From positions 7,316,001 to 7,380,000 of the forward strand of contig NZ_JACHMX010000001.1 of the NCBI RefSeq assembly GCF_014205155.1: 64,000 nucleotides of DNA. The letters are read 5' to 3'. This document shows positions 43,339-51,152 of the stretch, piece after piece. Source of the DNA: Amycolatopsis umgeniensis. Lineage in GTDB: Bacteria; Actinomycetota; Actinomycetes; Mycobacteriales; Pseudonocardiaceae. How positions within the stretch are numbered: position 1 is the stretch's first letter; each line of letters opens with the position of its first letter. The position numbers and the translations under genes are program-made. Below the pieces are notes generated by a model. The model was given only the letters and a program-made list of their open reading frames with translations, made no database searches and was not told the origin of the DNA.

Positions 43339-43387
43339 CGAGTGGGGAGGATTTGGGACGTTGAACGTCCCCAATCTTCCCCGCTCG
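43339..43387. repeat. GGGACGTT-core palindrome copy 3
   Basis: Two 24-base arms around a central G, with three mismatches, mostly pairable as G-U in RNA. Core GGGACGTT-G-AACGTCCC; outer part CGAGTGGGGAGGAT. Confidence 0.82.
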
Positions 43388-43419
43388 ACCGCGCCGGCAT
43401 CCAGCACCGCGGCCGCGCG

Positions 43420-43446
43420 TGAAGGTCCCCTTCCCCGTACTAGACG
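43420..43446. repeat. Half copy of the AAGGCCCCTT family at the DUF899 stop codon
   Basis: GTGAAGGTCCCCTTCCCC followed by CTAGACGCGAT resembles the left arm and loop of the 50279 element. The CTA is the stop codon of the DUF899 gene. Confidence 0.5.
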
Positions 43447-44093
43447 CGATATTCGTCGTGCCGCTTCCACCAGTGCCCCGGGCCGTCCGTCCCGCGCCCG
43501 GACTCCTCCCAGGCCTCCTGCCGGCCGAACGGCGTCAGGTCCAGGTACCGCAGCGTCCCGATCAGCTGGTCGCCGCCGCGGTCGGTGGTGAAGTACGTCC
43601 GGTACACCTCGTCACCGTCGCGCAGGAAGACGCTGATGCCGAACCCGCCGTCGATGCCGCAGTCCGGGTTGAAGCCGTCACCGGTCGAGACCCACGGGAC
43701 GGTCCAGCCCATCCGCTCCTTGTACCGCTCGATCTCGGGCAACGCCGCCGGAGCGACGACGTACAGCGTCGTGTCGCGGGCGTGCAGGTGGGCGAGGTGG
43801 CCGATGTTGTCCACGACGATGGAGCAGCCGGGGCAGCCCGCCTTCTGACCAGGGGCGAGCATGAAGTGGTAGACGATCAGCTGACGCCGTCCCTCGAACA
43901 GGTCCAGCAGCGTCACCCGGCCCTGCGGTCCTTCGAACTCGTAGCCGCTGTCGAAGCGGACCATCGGGAGCCGACGGCGTTGGGCGGCGACAGCGTCGGC
44001 GGCTTTGGTGAGTTCCTTTTCCTTGATCATCAAGGCGTCCCGCGCGGCCTGCCATTCTTCGCGCGACACGATTTCGGGCAGTGTCTCGGTCAT
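43440..44093 (-). CDS. DUF899 thioredoxin-like protein
   Basis: A 217-residue protein of the DUF899 family. EWQAARDALMIKEKELTKAADAVAAQRRRLPMVRF starts it, then YVFEGPQG-like and LIVYHFMLAPGQKAGCPGCSIVVDNIGHLAHLHARDTTLYVVAPA. The CPGC-type motif is in the thioredoxin-like position, and GDEVYRTYFTTDRGGDQLIGTLRYLDLTPFGRQEAWEESG is characteristic of the end. Function is unknown, probably redox. ATG 44093 overlaps the SRPBCC stop by four bases, so the genes form one operon with ArsR. Confidence 0.92.
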   Translation of the reverse strand: MTETLPEIVSREEWQAARDALMIKEKELTKAADAVAAQRRRLPMVRFDSGYEFEGPQGRVTLLDLFEGRRQLIVYHFMLAPGQKAGCPGCSIVVDNIGHLAHLHARDTTLYVVAPAALPEIERYKERMGWTVPWVSTGDGFNPDCGIDGGFGISVFLRDGDEVYRTYFTTDRGGDQLIGTLRYLDLTPFGRQEAWEESGRGTDGPGHWWKRHDEYRV

Positions 44094-44533
44094 CGGTTCG
44101 TCTCCTGCCGGGTCAGGTGTGCGGTGAGGTTTTCGAAGGTTTCGGACCAACCGGGGCGGTGCTCGTCGCGGGATTCCGTGGTGCGGAATTCGCCCTGGTG
44201 GAACGTCATTTCGGTCTTGTCGCCGAGGTCGGTGAAGTCGACCGTCACCAAGGTCGTTTCCTCCGGTGACGACAGCCAGAAGAAGGTGAACACCAGGCGC
44301 TCCGGTGGCGAGATCTCGCGGTAGGTCCCACCTGAGGTGTGTTCGATGCCTTCGTCGTTGCCGATGGTCGCTTGCCAGGCGCCGCCCTCGGTGAGGTCCA
44401 TCTTCACGTCGTAGGCGGTGAAACCCCTGGGGCCCATCCAGTTCGCGAACTGCTCGGGAACCGTCCACGCCTGGAACACCAGTTCCCGCGGTGCGTCGAA
44501 GACGCGGGTGATGGTCAGTTCCTTCTCAGCCAT
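44090..44533 (-). CDS. SRPBCC (AHSA1-like) family protein
   Basis: A 147-residue START-fold protein. ITRVFDAPRELVFQAWTVPEQFANWMGPRGFT opens the domain, and GGTYREISPPERLVFTFFW, TLVTVDFTDLGDKTEMTFHQGEF and HRPGWSETFENLTAHL complete it. Such proteins bind hydrophobic ligands in a deep cavity and commonly accompany an ArsR regulator, as here. ATG 44533 overlaps the ArsR stop codon region by 8 bases. The physiological ligand is unknown. Confidence 0.93.
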   Translation of the reverse strand: MAEKELTITRVFDAPRELVFQAWTVPEQFANWMGPRGFTAYDVKMDLTEGGAWQATIGNDEGIEHTSGGTYREISPPERLVFTFFWLSSPEETTLVTVDFTDLGDKTEMTFHQGEFRTTESRDEHRPGWSETFENLTAHLTRQETNR

Positions 44534-44864
44534 TCGGCTTGCCCTTCTGGAGTTCGGTCAGGTGCTCGTCGAGACGGTCGAAACCGTCGTCCCAGAACCG
44601 GCGGTATCGCTCGACCCAGTCCGAGATGTCGCCGAGTGGCCCCGCTTCGAGGCGGCAGGGCCGCCATTGAGCCGTCTTGCCGCGGCTGATCAGGCCAGCG
44701 CGCTCAAGGACCTTCAGGTGCTTCGAGATGGCCTGAAGGCTCACGGTGAAGGGCTCCGCCAGCTCGTTCACAGTGGCTTCGCCGCCGCTCAGGCGCGCCA
44801 GGATGGCGCGACGGGTGGGGTCCGCCAGTGCGGCGAACGTGGTGCTGAGCTGATCGGTGGTCAT
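44526..44864 (-). CDS. ArsR-family transcriptional regulator
   Basis: A 112-residue winged-helix repressor. FAALADPTRRAILARLSGGEATVNELAEPFTVSLQAISKHLKVLERAGLISRGKTAQWRPCRLE is the whole DNA-binding unit, and the C-terminus WVERYRRFWDDGFDRLDEHLTELQKG is the SRPBCC-associated type. No metal-binding Cys pair is seen, so it is not an arsenic sensor. It heads the ArsR-SRPBCC-DUF899 operon and likely represses it through the nearby dyad at 44879. Confidence 0.93.
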   Translation of the reverse strand: MTTDQLSTTFAALADPTRRAILARLSGGEATVNELAEPFTVSLQAISKHLKVLERAGLISRGKTAQWRPCRLEAGPLGDISDWVERYRRFWDDGFDRLDEHLTELQKGKPNG

Positions 44865-44878
44865 CGGCGCTCAATCAG

Positions 44879-44895
44879 TTAGTTGATTAACCTAA
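44879..44895. promoter_or_regulatory. Candidate ArsR operator
   Basis: TTAGTTGATTAACCTAA is a 17-base imperfect dyad (6 of 8 positions per arm) 15 bases before the ArsR start, in an AT-rich patch that would also hold the promoter. Confidence 0.45.
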
Positions 44896-44999
44896 TGGTT
44901 GAATATAGTGGTGCGAGTTGATCTGTCAAGGACGAGTGAGAGCGCCGTCACGCGAGTGGATGGGTTTAAAATAGTCGGAAGTCCAAGTATTTTGGGGTG

Positions 45000-47900
45000 A
45001 TGAGCACCGACCTGCACCGGCCCGTGAACCCCGTTCGCTTCGTGACGGCGTCGAGTCTCTTCGACGGGCACGACGCGTCCATCAACATCATGCGGCGCAT
45101 CCTGCAGTCGCAGGGCGCGGAGGTCGTGCACCTCGGGCACAACCGGTCGGTCGACGAGGTCGCCACCGCGGCCATCGCCGAGGACGTCCAGGGCGTGGCC
45201 ATCAGCGCCTACCAGGGCGGGCACGTCGAGTACTTCAGCTATCTGGTCGAGCTGCTCAACGAACGCGGCGCCGGGCACATCAAGGTGTTCGGCGGCGGGG
45301 GCGGTGTCATCGTCCGCGAAGAGATCGATCTGCTGCACTCGCGGGGTGTCGCCCGGATCTTCTCGCCCGAGGACGGCTACGAGATGGGCCTCCCGGGCAT
45401 GATCAACCTGATGATCAAGGCCTGCGACACCGATCTGTCCGCGGAGTCGCCCGGCTCGCTGGACAAACTGCTCTCGGGTGACATCCCGGCGCTGTCCCGC
45501 GTCATCACCCAGCTCCAGCGTGAAGCCCTGCCGCGGGAGTGGCTCGACAAGATCGCCGAAGCCGCCAAGGCGCGGACGACGCCGGTCCTCGGCATCACCG
45601 GAACGGGTGGTTCCGGCAAGTCGTCGCTCACCGACGAGCTGATCCGCCGGTTCCGGCTGGACCAGGAGGACAAGCTCCGCATCGCCGTCCTCGCCGTCGA
45701 CCCGTCGCGCCGCAAGGGCGGGGGAGCGCTGCTCGGCGACCGGATCCGGATGAACTGCCTCGACGGCAGCCCCGTCTACTTCCGCTCGCTGGCCACGCGG
45801 ACCACCAGCGGCGAGATCCCCACCGGGCTTTCGGAGTCGATCCTCGCCTGCAAGGCCGCCGGGTTCGATCTGGTGATCGTCGAGACGCCGGGTATCGGCC
45901 AGGGCGACGCCGGCATCGTCGACTACGTGGACGAGTCGCTGTACGTCATGACGCCGGAGTTCGGTGCCGCTTCGCAGCTGGAAAAGATCGACATGCTCGA
46001 CTTCGCCGACGCCGTGGCGATCAACAAGTTCGAGCGCCGCGGCGCCGAGGACGCCCGCCGTGACGTCGCTCGCCAGCTCGTCCGCAACCGTGAGGCGTTC
46101 AGCTTCTCGCCCGAGGACATGCCGGTTTACGGCACCAGCGCGGCGAAGTTCAACGACGACGGCGTCACCGCGCTCTACCAGCACCTGCGCGACACGCTCG
46201 CCGAGCGCGGCCTGACCGTTTCGGCGGGCGTGCTCCCGAAGGTCGAGGGCAAGGTGTCCACCGACGCCAGCACGATCATCCCGGCCAACCGGACGCGCTA
46301 CCTCGCGGAGATCTCCGACACCGTCCGCGGGTATCACACCAAGACCGAGCAGCAGGTCGCCGCGCTGCGCAAGCGCGAACACTTCGCCGTCGCCAAAGAA
46401 GCGCTCGCCGCCGTCGACGCGAGCACCGACGCGCTCGACGGCCTGCTCGCCGCCGCCGAGTCCGATGTGGACGGTGAGTCGACGAATCTGCTGGCACGTT
46501 TCGCCGAACTCGCCGAGTCCTACCGGGCCGACGAGCTGGTCGTGAAGATCCGCGACAAGGAACTGCACACCCAGCTCTGGCGCGACACGCTGTCCGGCAA
46601 CCGGATCCCGCGCGTGGCGCTGCCGCGCTACACCGAGTCCGGCGAGCTGCTCTCCTTCCTGCGCCGCGAACACCTGCCCGGCTACTTCCCTTACACCGCG
46701 GGCGTTTTCCCGTTCAAGCGCGAGGGTGAGGATCCGGCGCGGATGTTCGCCGGCGAAGGCGACCCCTTCCGCACGAACAAGCGGTTCAAGCTCCTGTCGG
46801 CCGATTCCGAGGCGAAGCGTCTTTCGACCGCGTTCGACTCTGTGACGCTCTACGGGCACGACCCGCACACCCGTCCCGACATCTACGGCAAGGTCGGCAC
46901 CTCCGGCGTCTCCATCGCGACGCTCGAGGACATGGAGGTGCTCTACGACGGCTTCGATCTGACGTCGCCGAGCACGTCGGTGTCGATGACGATCAACGGT
47001 CCCGCGCCGACGATCCTCGCGTTCTTCCTCAACACCGCGATCGACCAGCGCGTCGAGGCGTTCAAGGCCGAGCACGGCCGCGAACCGTCCGAAACCGAGG
47101 CCGCCGAACTGCGCGAGTGGGCGCTGCGCAACGTCCGCGGCACCGTGCAGGCGGACATCCTCAAGGAGGATCAGGGGCAGAACACCTGCATCTTCTCCAC
47201 CGAGTTCAGCCTGCGCATGATGGCCGACATCCAGGAATGGTTCATCGACCACGGCGTCCGGAACTTCTACTCGGTGTCGATCTCCGGCTATCACATCGCC
47301 GAGGCCGGGGCGAACCCGATCTCGCAGCTGGCGTTCACCCTGTCGAACGGCTTCACCTACGTCGAGAGCTACCTCGCGCGCGGGATGAGCATCGACGACT
47401 TCGCGCCGAACCTGTCGTTCTTCTTCTCCAACGGGATGGACGCCGAGTACTCGGTGCTGGGCCGGGTCGCGCGCCGGATCTGGGCCGTTGCGATGCGGGA
47501 GCGCTACGGCGCCAACGAGCGCTCGCAGAAGCTCAAGTACCACGTGCAGACCTCCGGCCGGTCGCTGCACGCGCAGGAGATGAGCTTCAACGACATCCGC
47601 ACCACGCTGCAGGCGTTGTGCGCGCTCTACGACAACGCGAACTCCCTGCACACCAACGCTTTCGACGAGGCGATCACAACGCCGTCGGAGAGCTCGGTGC
47701 GCCGCGCGATGGCCATCCAGATGATCATCAACAAGGAGTGGGGCCTGTCGAAGAACGAGAACCCGTTGCAGGGTTCGTTCATCATCGACGAGCTGACCGA
47801 CCTGGTCGAAGAGGCCGTCCTGCTGGAGTTCGACCGGATCTCCGAACGCGGCGGCGTGCTGGGCGCGATGGAGACCGGCTACCAGCGCGGCAAGATCCAG

Positions 47901-48236
47901 GACGAGTCGATCCTCTACGAACGCCAGAAGCACGACGGCACGCTGCCGATCATCGGCGTCAACACCTTCCGCAACCCGCACGGCGGCGAGAACGACGTCG
48001 AGGTCGAGCTGGCGCGGGCGACCGAGGACGAGAAGGTGTCGCAGCTGAACCGGCTCGAGGACTTCCAGCACCGGCACCACGCCGAGGCACAGGTCGCGCT
48101 CAAGACGCTGCGCGAGGCGGCGACCCGCGGCGGCAACCTGTTCGGTGTCCTGATGGACGCCGCGCGGGTCTGCTCGCTCGGGCAGATCACCGAGGCGTTC
48201 TTCGAGGTGGGCGGGCAGTACCGGCGCAACGTCTAG
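45000..48236 (+). CDS. icmF: Fused isobutyryl-CoA mutase (IcmF)
   Basis: A 1078-residue adenosylcobalamin enzyme that interconverts isobutyryl-CoA and n-butyryl-CoA. The N-terminal B12 domain has the His ligand in FDGHDASIN (H24) and GGGGGVIV. The central chaperone GTPase has GITGTGGSGKSSLTDE (198-213) and VETPGIGQGDAGI. The C-terminal substrate domain includes YPYTAG-like FPYTAGVFPFKREGEDPARMFAGEG, SVSISGYHIAEAGANPISQLAFTLSNG and LKYHVQTSGRSLHAQEMSFNDIRTTLQA. All three parts are intact and in the known IcmF order. ATG 45000 is chosen over the adjoining GTG; no strong ribosome-binding site is seen. Confidence 0.96.
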   Translation: MSTDLHRPVNPVRFVTASSLFDGHDASINIMRRILQSQGAEVVHLGHNRSVDEVATAAIAEDVQGVAISAYQGGHVEYFSYLVELLNERGAGHIKVFGGGGGVIVREEIDLLHSRGVARIFSPEDGYEMGLPGMINLMIKACDTDLSAESPGSLDKLLSGDIPALSRVITQLQREALPREWLDKIAEAAKARTTPVLGITGTGGSGKSSLTDELIRRFRLDQEDKLRIAVLAVDPSRRKGGGALLGDRIRMNCLDGSPVYFRSLATRTTSGEIPTGLSESILACKAAGFDLVIVETPGIGQGDAGIVDYVDESLYVMTPEFGAASQLEKIDMLDFADAVAINKFERRGAEDARRDVARQLVRNREAFSFSPEDMPVYGTSAAKFNDDGVTALYQHLRDTLAERGLTVSAGVLPKVEGKVSTDASTIIPANRTRYLAEISDTVRGYHTKTEQQVAALRKREHFAVAKEALAAVDASTDALDGLLAAAESDVDGESTNLLARFAELAESYRADELVVKIRDKELHTQLWRDTLSGNRIPRVALPRYTESGELLSFLRREHLPGYFPYTAGVFPFKREGEDPARMFAGEGDPFRTNKRFKLLSADSEAKRLSTAFDSVTLYGHDPHTRPDIYGKVGTSGVSIATLEDMEVLYDGFDLTSPSTSVSMTINGPAPTILAFFLNTAIDQRVEAFKAEHGREPSETEAAELREWALRNVRGTVQADILKEDQGQNTCIFSTEFSLRMMADIQEWFIDHGVRNFYSVSISGYHIAEAGANPISQLAFTLSNGFTYVESYLARGMSIDDFAPNLSFFFSNGMDAEYSVLGRVARRIWAVAMRERYGANERSQKLKYHVQTSGRSLHAQEMSFNDIRTTLQALCALYDNANSLHTNAFDEAITTPSESSVRRAMAIQMIINKEWGLSKNENPLQGSFIIDELTDLVEEAVLLEFDRISERGGVLGAMETGYQRGKIQDESILYERQKHDGTLPIIGVNTFRNPHGGENDVEVELARATEDEKVSQLNRLEDFQHRHHAEAQVALKTLREAATRGGNLFGVLMDAARVCSLGQITEAFFEVGGQYRRNV

Positions 48237-48278
48237 CGGGCGGGAATATCGCGGGGCGTGTTCGGGTAGTTGCAGAAC

Positions 48279-49124
48279 ATGGAGATCGGAATCGCCACCT
48301 TCATCACCGATGAAGGCATCAGGCCGGACGTCCTCGCCGCCGCCGCGGAAGAACGCGGGTTCAGCTCGCTCCACATCGCGGAGCATTCGCACATCCCGGT
48401 CAGCCGGGAGTCGCCGTATCCGGGCGGCGGGGATCTGCCGCGCGTGTACTACCGGACCCTGGACCCGTTCGTCGCGCTGACTGCGGCGGCCGGGGCCACG
48501 TCGAACCTCCGGCTGGGCACGGGCGTCGCGCTGCTGCAGCAGCGCGACGTCATCCACACGGCGAAAGAGGTCGCCTCACTGGACCTGGTCTCGCGAGGCC
48601 GGTTCGACTTCGGTGTCGGCGTCGGGTGGAACCGGGAGGAAATGCGCAATCACGGCACGGATCCGCGCACCCGGGGCGCGCTCGTCGACGAGCAGCTCGC
48701 CGCGTTGAAGGAGATCTGGACCAAGGACGAGGCCGAGTTCCACGGCAAGCACGTCGACTTCGACCCGATCTTCGCTTGGCCCAAGCCGGTGCAGAAGCCG
48801 CATCCGCCGATCTACATCGGCGGCGCGGGGGAGAAGGCGATGGAACGGATCGCCAAGTACGGCGACGGCTGGCTGCCCCACGCCCACACCCCGCCGGAGG
48901 ACCTCCTCAAGGCGCGCCAGTGGCTGACCGACCAGGGCCGGACGGGGCTCAAGTTCTCGGCCTTCGGTGCCACTCCCGAGGTGGACGCGCTGCGCCGGCT
49001 GGAGAGCGGCAGCGTCGACGAGGCCACGATCTTCCTGCCGACCGAGCCCGAAGCGGCGACACTGGAGCGACTCGACCAGTACGCGAAGGTCGCCGAGAGC
49101 TTTCGAAAGGGGCAGCAGGCGTGA
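48279..49124 (+). CDS. LLM-class F420-dependent oxidoreductase (TIGR03619-like)
   Basis: A 281-residue luciferase-like TIM-barrel enzyme. MEIGIATFITDEGIRPDVLAAAAEERGFSSLHIAEHSHIP opens the barrel. LRLGTGVALLQQRDVIHTAKEVASLDLVSRGRFDFGVGVGWNREEMRNHG holds the F420 phosphate-binding part, and KPHPPIYIGGAGEKAMERIAKYGDGWLP the end. Substrate unknown; relatives act on many small molecules, and several mycobacterial LLM enzymes are tied to lipid or steroid catabolism. ATG 48279 is used because homology begins there. The stop overlaps the next gene. Confidence 0.9.
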   Translation: MEIGIATFITDEGIRPDVLAAAAEERGFSSLHIAEHSHIPVSRESPYPGGGDLPRVYYRTLDPFVALTAAAGATSNLRLGTGVALLQQRDVIHTAKEVASLDLVSRGRFDFGVGVGWNREEMRNHGTDPRTRGALVDEQLAALKEIWTKDEAEFHGKHVDFDPIFAWPKPVQKPHPPIYIGGAGEKAMERIAKYGDGWLPHAHTPPEDLLKARQWLTDQGRTGLKFSAFGATPEVDALRRLESGSVDEATIFLPTEPEAATLERLDQYAKVAESFRKGQQA

Positions 49125-50110
49125 CTGAGGTTCAAATCGGCTTGGCCGCCGCGCTGGAGCAGTTCTCTCCGCGCGAGTCGATCCGGCTGGCCGCGCTGGC
49201 CGAACAACACGGATTCTCCGGTCAGATGGCCGCCGACCACTTCCAGCCGTGGGTCCCTCAACAGGGTGAAGCTTCCTTCGTGTGGAGCGTGCTCGCCTCG
49301 CTGGCGGAGAACACCACCGGCGACCTGGGGCCGGGCGTGACCTGCCCGTCGTTCCGGCTGCACCCGTCGATGGTCGCGCAGGCCGCGGCGACGCTGGAGG
49401 CGACCTACCCGGGCCGGACCTGGCTCGGCATCGGCTCCGGCGAGGCGCTCAACGAGCACATCATCGGCGGCTACTGGCCCGAAGCGCCCGAGCGCGTGCG
49501 CCGGATGTTCGAGGCGCTCGAGGTCATCCGGAAGCTGTTCACCGGCAAGGACGTCAAGCACAGCGGTGAGTTCTTCAAACTGCACACCACCCGGCTGTGG
49601 ACACTGCCGGACGAGCCGCCGCCGATCTACATCGCGTCCGCGGGCCCGTACACGTCGCGCAAGACCGGCGAACTCGCGGACGGGCTGATCACGCCGGGCG
49701 CGTCGATCGAGAAGCTGGCGGGGATCCTCGACAACTTCGGGACCGGCGCGCGCAAGGCGGGCAAGGACCCGGACGCGATGCCGAAGCTGCTGCAGGTGCA
49801 CCTGTCGTGGGCCGAGGACGACGAGACGGCGTGGGCCAACGCGATGGACCAGTGGCCCAACGGCGGCATGAAGTTCCCGAAGGCCGACATCCGCTCGCCG
49901 TTCGACTTCGCGCAGATGGCGAAACTGGTGCGGCGTGAGGACTTCGAGGGGCGCATGGTCGTCTCGTCCGATCCGGACGTGCACCGCGCGGCGCTGCAGA
50001 AGTACGTCGATGCGGGCTTCAACCGGATCTACGTGCACAACGTGGGCCGGAACCAGGACGAGTTCATCGAGACCTTCGGGCGGGACGTGCTGCCGAAGCT
50101 CACCGCTTGA
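49121..50110 (+). CDS. LLM-class F420-dependent oxidoreductase (TIGR03557/FGD-like)
   Basis: A 329-residue relative of F420-dependent glucose-6-phosphate dehydrogenase. VQIGLAAALEQFSPRESIRLAALAEQHGFSGQMAADHFQPWVPQQGEASFVWSVLASLAENT is the family opening. LGPGVTCPSFRLHPSMVAQAAATLEATYPGRTWLGIGSGEALNEHIIGGYWP and YIASAGPYTSRKTGELADGLITPG follow. It is full length. True sugar-phosphate activity cannot be claimed. GTG 49121 overlaps the stop of the preceding LLM gene, so the pair is translationally coupled. Confidence 0.92.
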   Translation: MTEVQIGLAAALEQFSPRESIRLAALAEQHGFSGQMAADHFQPWVPQQGEASFVWSVLASLAENTTGDLGPGVTCPSFRLHPSMVAQAAATLEATYPGRTWLGIGSGEALNEHIIGGYWPEAPERVRRMFEALEVIRKLFTGKDVKHSGEFFKLHTTRLWTLPDEPPPIYIASAGPYTSRKTGELADGLITPGASIEKLAGILDNFGTGARKAGKDPDAMPKLLQVHLSWAEDDETAWANAMDQWPNGGMKFPKADIRSPFDFAQMAKLVRREDFEGRMVVSSDPDVHRAALQKYVDAGFNRIYVHNVGRNQDEFIETFGRDVLPKLTA

Positions 50111-50137
50111 CCGGACCCCGACTCACCCCCACCCGAT

Positions 50138-50190
50138 GTCGCGAAAGCCACTTTCGGGACATCAGATGTCCCGAAAGTGGCTTTCGCGAC
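50138..50190. repeat. Intergenic palindrome, GGGAC-core family
   Basis: Perfect 23-base arms (50138-50160, 50168-50190) enclose the loop ATCAGAT. The sequence is nearly identical to 34010. It lies in the convergent gap between the LLM gene and kstR. Confidence 0.93.
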
Positions 50191-50278
50191 CTCCAGAGCC
50201 GACACGCAAGCGAGCGGCCCGACACGGTTGTCTCGCCCCTCGCGAGACCTACTGCGGTTCGGCATTCCGGTCGCCTGA

Positions 50279-50335
50279 AGTACAGGAAGGCCCCCTTCAC
50301 CGCGCTAGACGCAATGAAGGGGGCCTTCCTGTACT
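50279..50335. repeat. AAGGCCCCTT-family palindrome
   Basis: Perfect 21-base arms (50279-50299, 50315-50335) enclose a 15-base loop containing CTAGACGC. Each arm has its own hairpin (GAAGG-CCC-CCTTC). It ends 12 bases before the kstR stop codon. Confidence 0.92.
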
Positions 50336-50346
50336 GGGGAAGGAGT

Positions 50347-50994
50347 TCAGGCGTTCTTGTCCAGCAGCAGGTGCACCGAGAGCTCCAGCCGGTTCGCGAC
50401 GTCGGCCGCCGAAGCGCGGCGGGTCACCCAGGCGACCAGGTTCGCCATCCAGACGTCGGCGATGACGTGGAAGATGTCGCGATCGGCCTCGGTCGGATCC
50501 TCGATGCCCATGGCCTTGGCGAACATGTTCTCCATCAGCCGCCCGACCTGCTCGACCTCGGCGGCCGCGGTGGTGTCGGCGAACATGAACGCGCGGACCA
50601 TGGCCTCGGTCAGATGCGGGTCTCGCTGCATCAGCCGGGTGTTGCGGCCCAGGACGAACATGAGCCGCTCGCTCGGGGTGTCGCCGGGGATGGCCGCGCG
50701 TTCGAGTTTCTCCTGCGCGCGTTCGAATTCCCTGGCCAGCCCGGAGACGAGCAGGTGGATCTTCGAGGGGAAGTAGCGGTACAGCGTGCCGAGCGCGACG
50801 TCCGCCTTCTCGGCGACCGCCCGCATCTGGACGGCGTCGTACCCGCCCTTCGCGGCGAGTGTCAGGGTCGCGTCGATGATGCGGCGCCGCCGGTCGCGTT
50901 GTGCCGCGGAGCCGAGTTCCTCGCCGCCAAGGGCGGAGAGACCGTTGCCGCTTCGCGCCTTCGCGCTCGTGGGTGCCTTGGCCTTCCCTGGCAT
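50347..50994 (-). CDS. kstR: KstR, TetR-type repressor of steroid catabolism
   Basis: A 215-residue TetR protein closely matching KstR of mycobacteria and rhodococci. A 30-residue basic leader precedes GSAAQRDRRRRIIDATLTLAAKGGYDAVQMRAVAEKADVALGTLYRYFPSKIHLLVSGLAREFER, and the ligand domain has LTEAMVRAFMFADTTAAAEVEQVG and WMANLVAWVTRRASAADVANRLELSVHLLL. Known: KstR represses cholesterol genes until 3-oxo-cholestenoyl-CoA binds. Start ATG 50994 has AGGGGGAC upstream. It is divergent from FadE34, the same arrangement as Rv3574/Rv3573c, with two KstR motifs between. Confidence 0.95.
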   Translation of the reverse strand: MPGKAKAPTSAKARSGNGLSALGGEELGSAAQRDRRRRIIDATLTLAAKGGYDAVQMRAVAEKADVALGTLYRYFPSKIHLLVSGLAREFERAQEKLERAAIPGDTPSERLMFVLGRNTRLMQRDPHLTEAMVRAFMFADTTAAAEVEQVGRLMENMFAKAMGIEDPTEADRDIFHVIADVWMANLVAWVTRRASAADVANRLELSVHLLLDKNA

Positions 50995-51024
50995 CGCCAC
51001 GTCCCCCTTCATCGAACCGATCTT

Positions 51025-51038
51025 CGGAACTTGTTCCA
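51025..51038. promoter_or_regulatory. KstR-like operator, kstR side
   Basis: CGGAACTTGTTCCA matches TnnAACnnGTTnnA except for the first base. The inner GGAAC-TT-GTTCC is a perfect palindrome 31 bases before the kstR start, fitting autoregulation. Confidence 0.65.
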
Positions 51039-51102
51039 CTTTCTCCGCGTAGCGTACCCAAGCGGACGAACTGTTCAAGACGTGACCCACTGGGCAAGAA
51101 AC

Positions 51103-51116
51103 TGTAACACGTTCTA
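51103..51116. promoter_or_regulatory. KstR operator, fadE34 side
   Basis: TGTAACACGTTCTA matches the KstR consensus TnnAACnnGTTnnA exactly, 37 bases before the fadE34 start. Confidence 0.88.
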
Positions 51117-51152
51117 CACTCGCGGGTAGGTCACCGCGAGGAGGTCCCACCC

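Larger units (their letters stand above)
42876..43439. other. 564-base repeat-rich gap
   Basis: No gene is seen. It contains at least six palindromic units or halves from both recurrent families, plus an imperfect direct duplication (42985-43107 versus 43253-43387). It is the densest repeat region in the window. Confidence 0.7.

Noticed and set aside
44892..48557. A 1221-codon open frame on the minus strand opposite icmF
   Set aside because: It is antisense to a protein with clear motifs throughout, has low-complexity Arg/Asp/Val-rich translation and no homology. It is a GC-codon shadow.
50347..51150. A longer KstR start upstream of 50994
   Set aside because: The extension would run through both KstR operators and lacks a ribosome-binding site, whereas AGGGGGAC precedes 50994.
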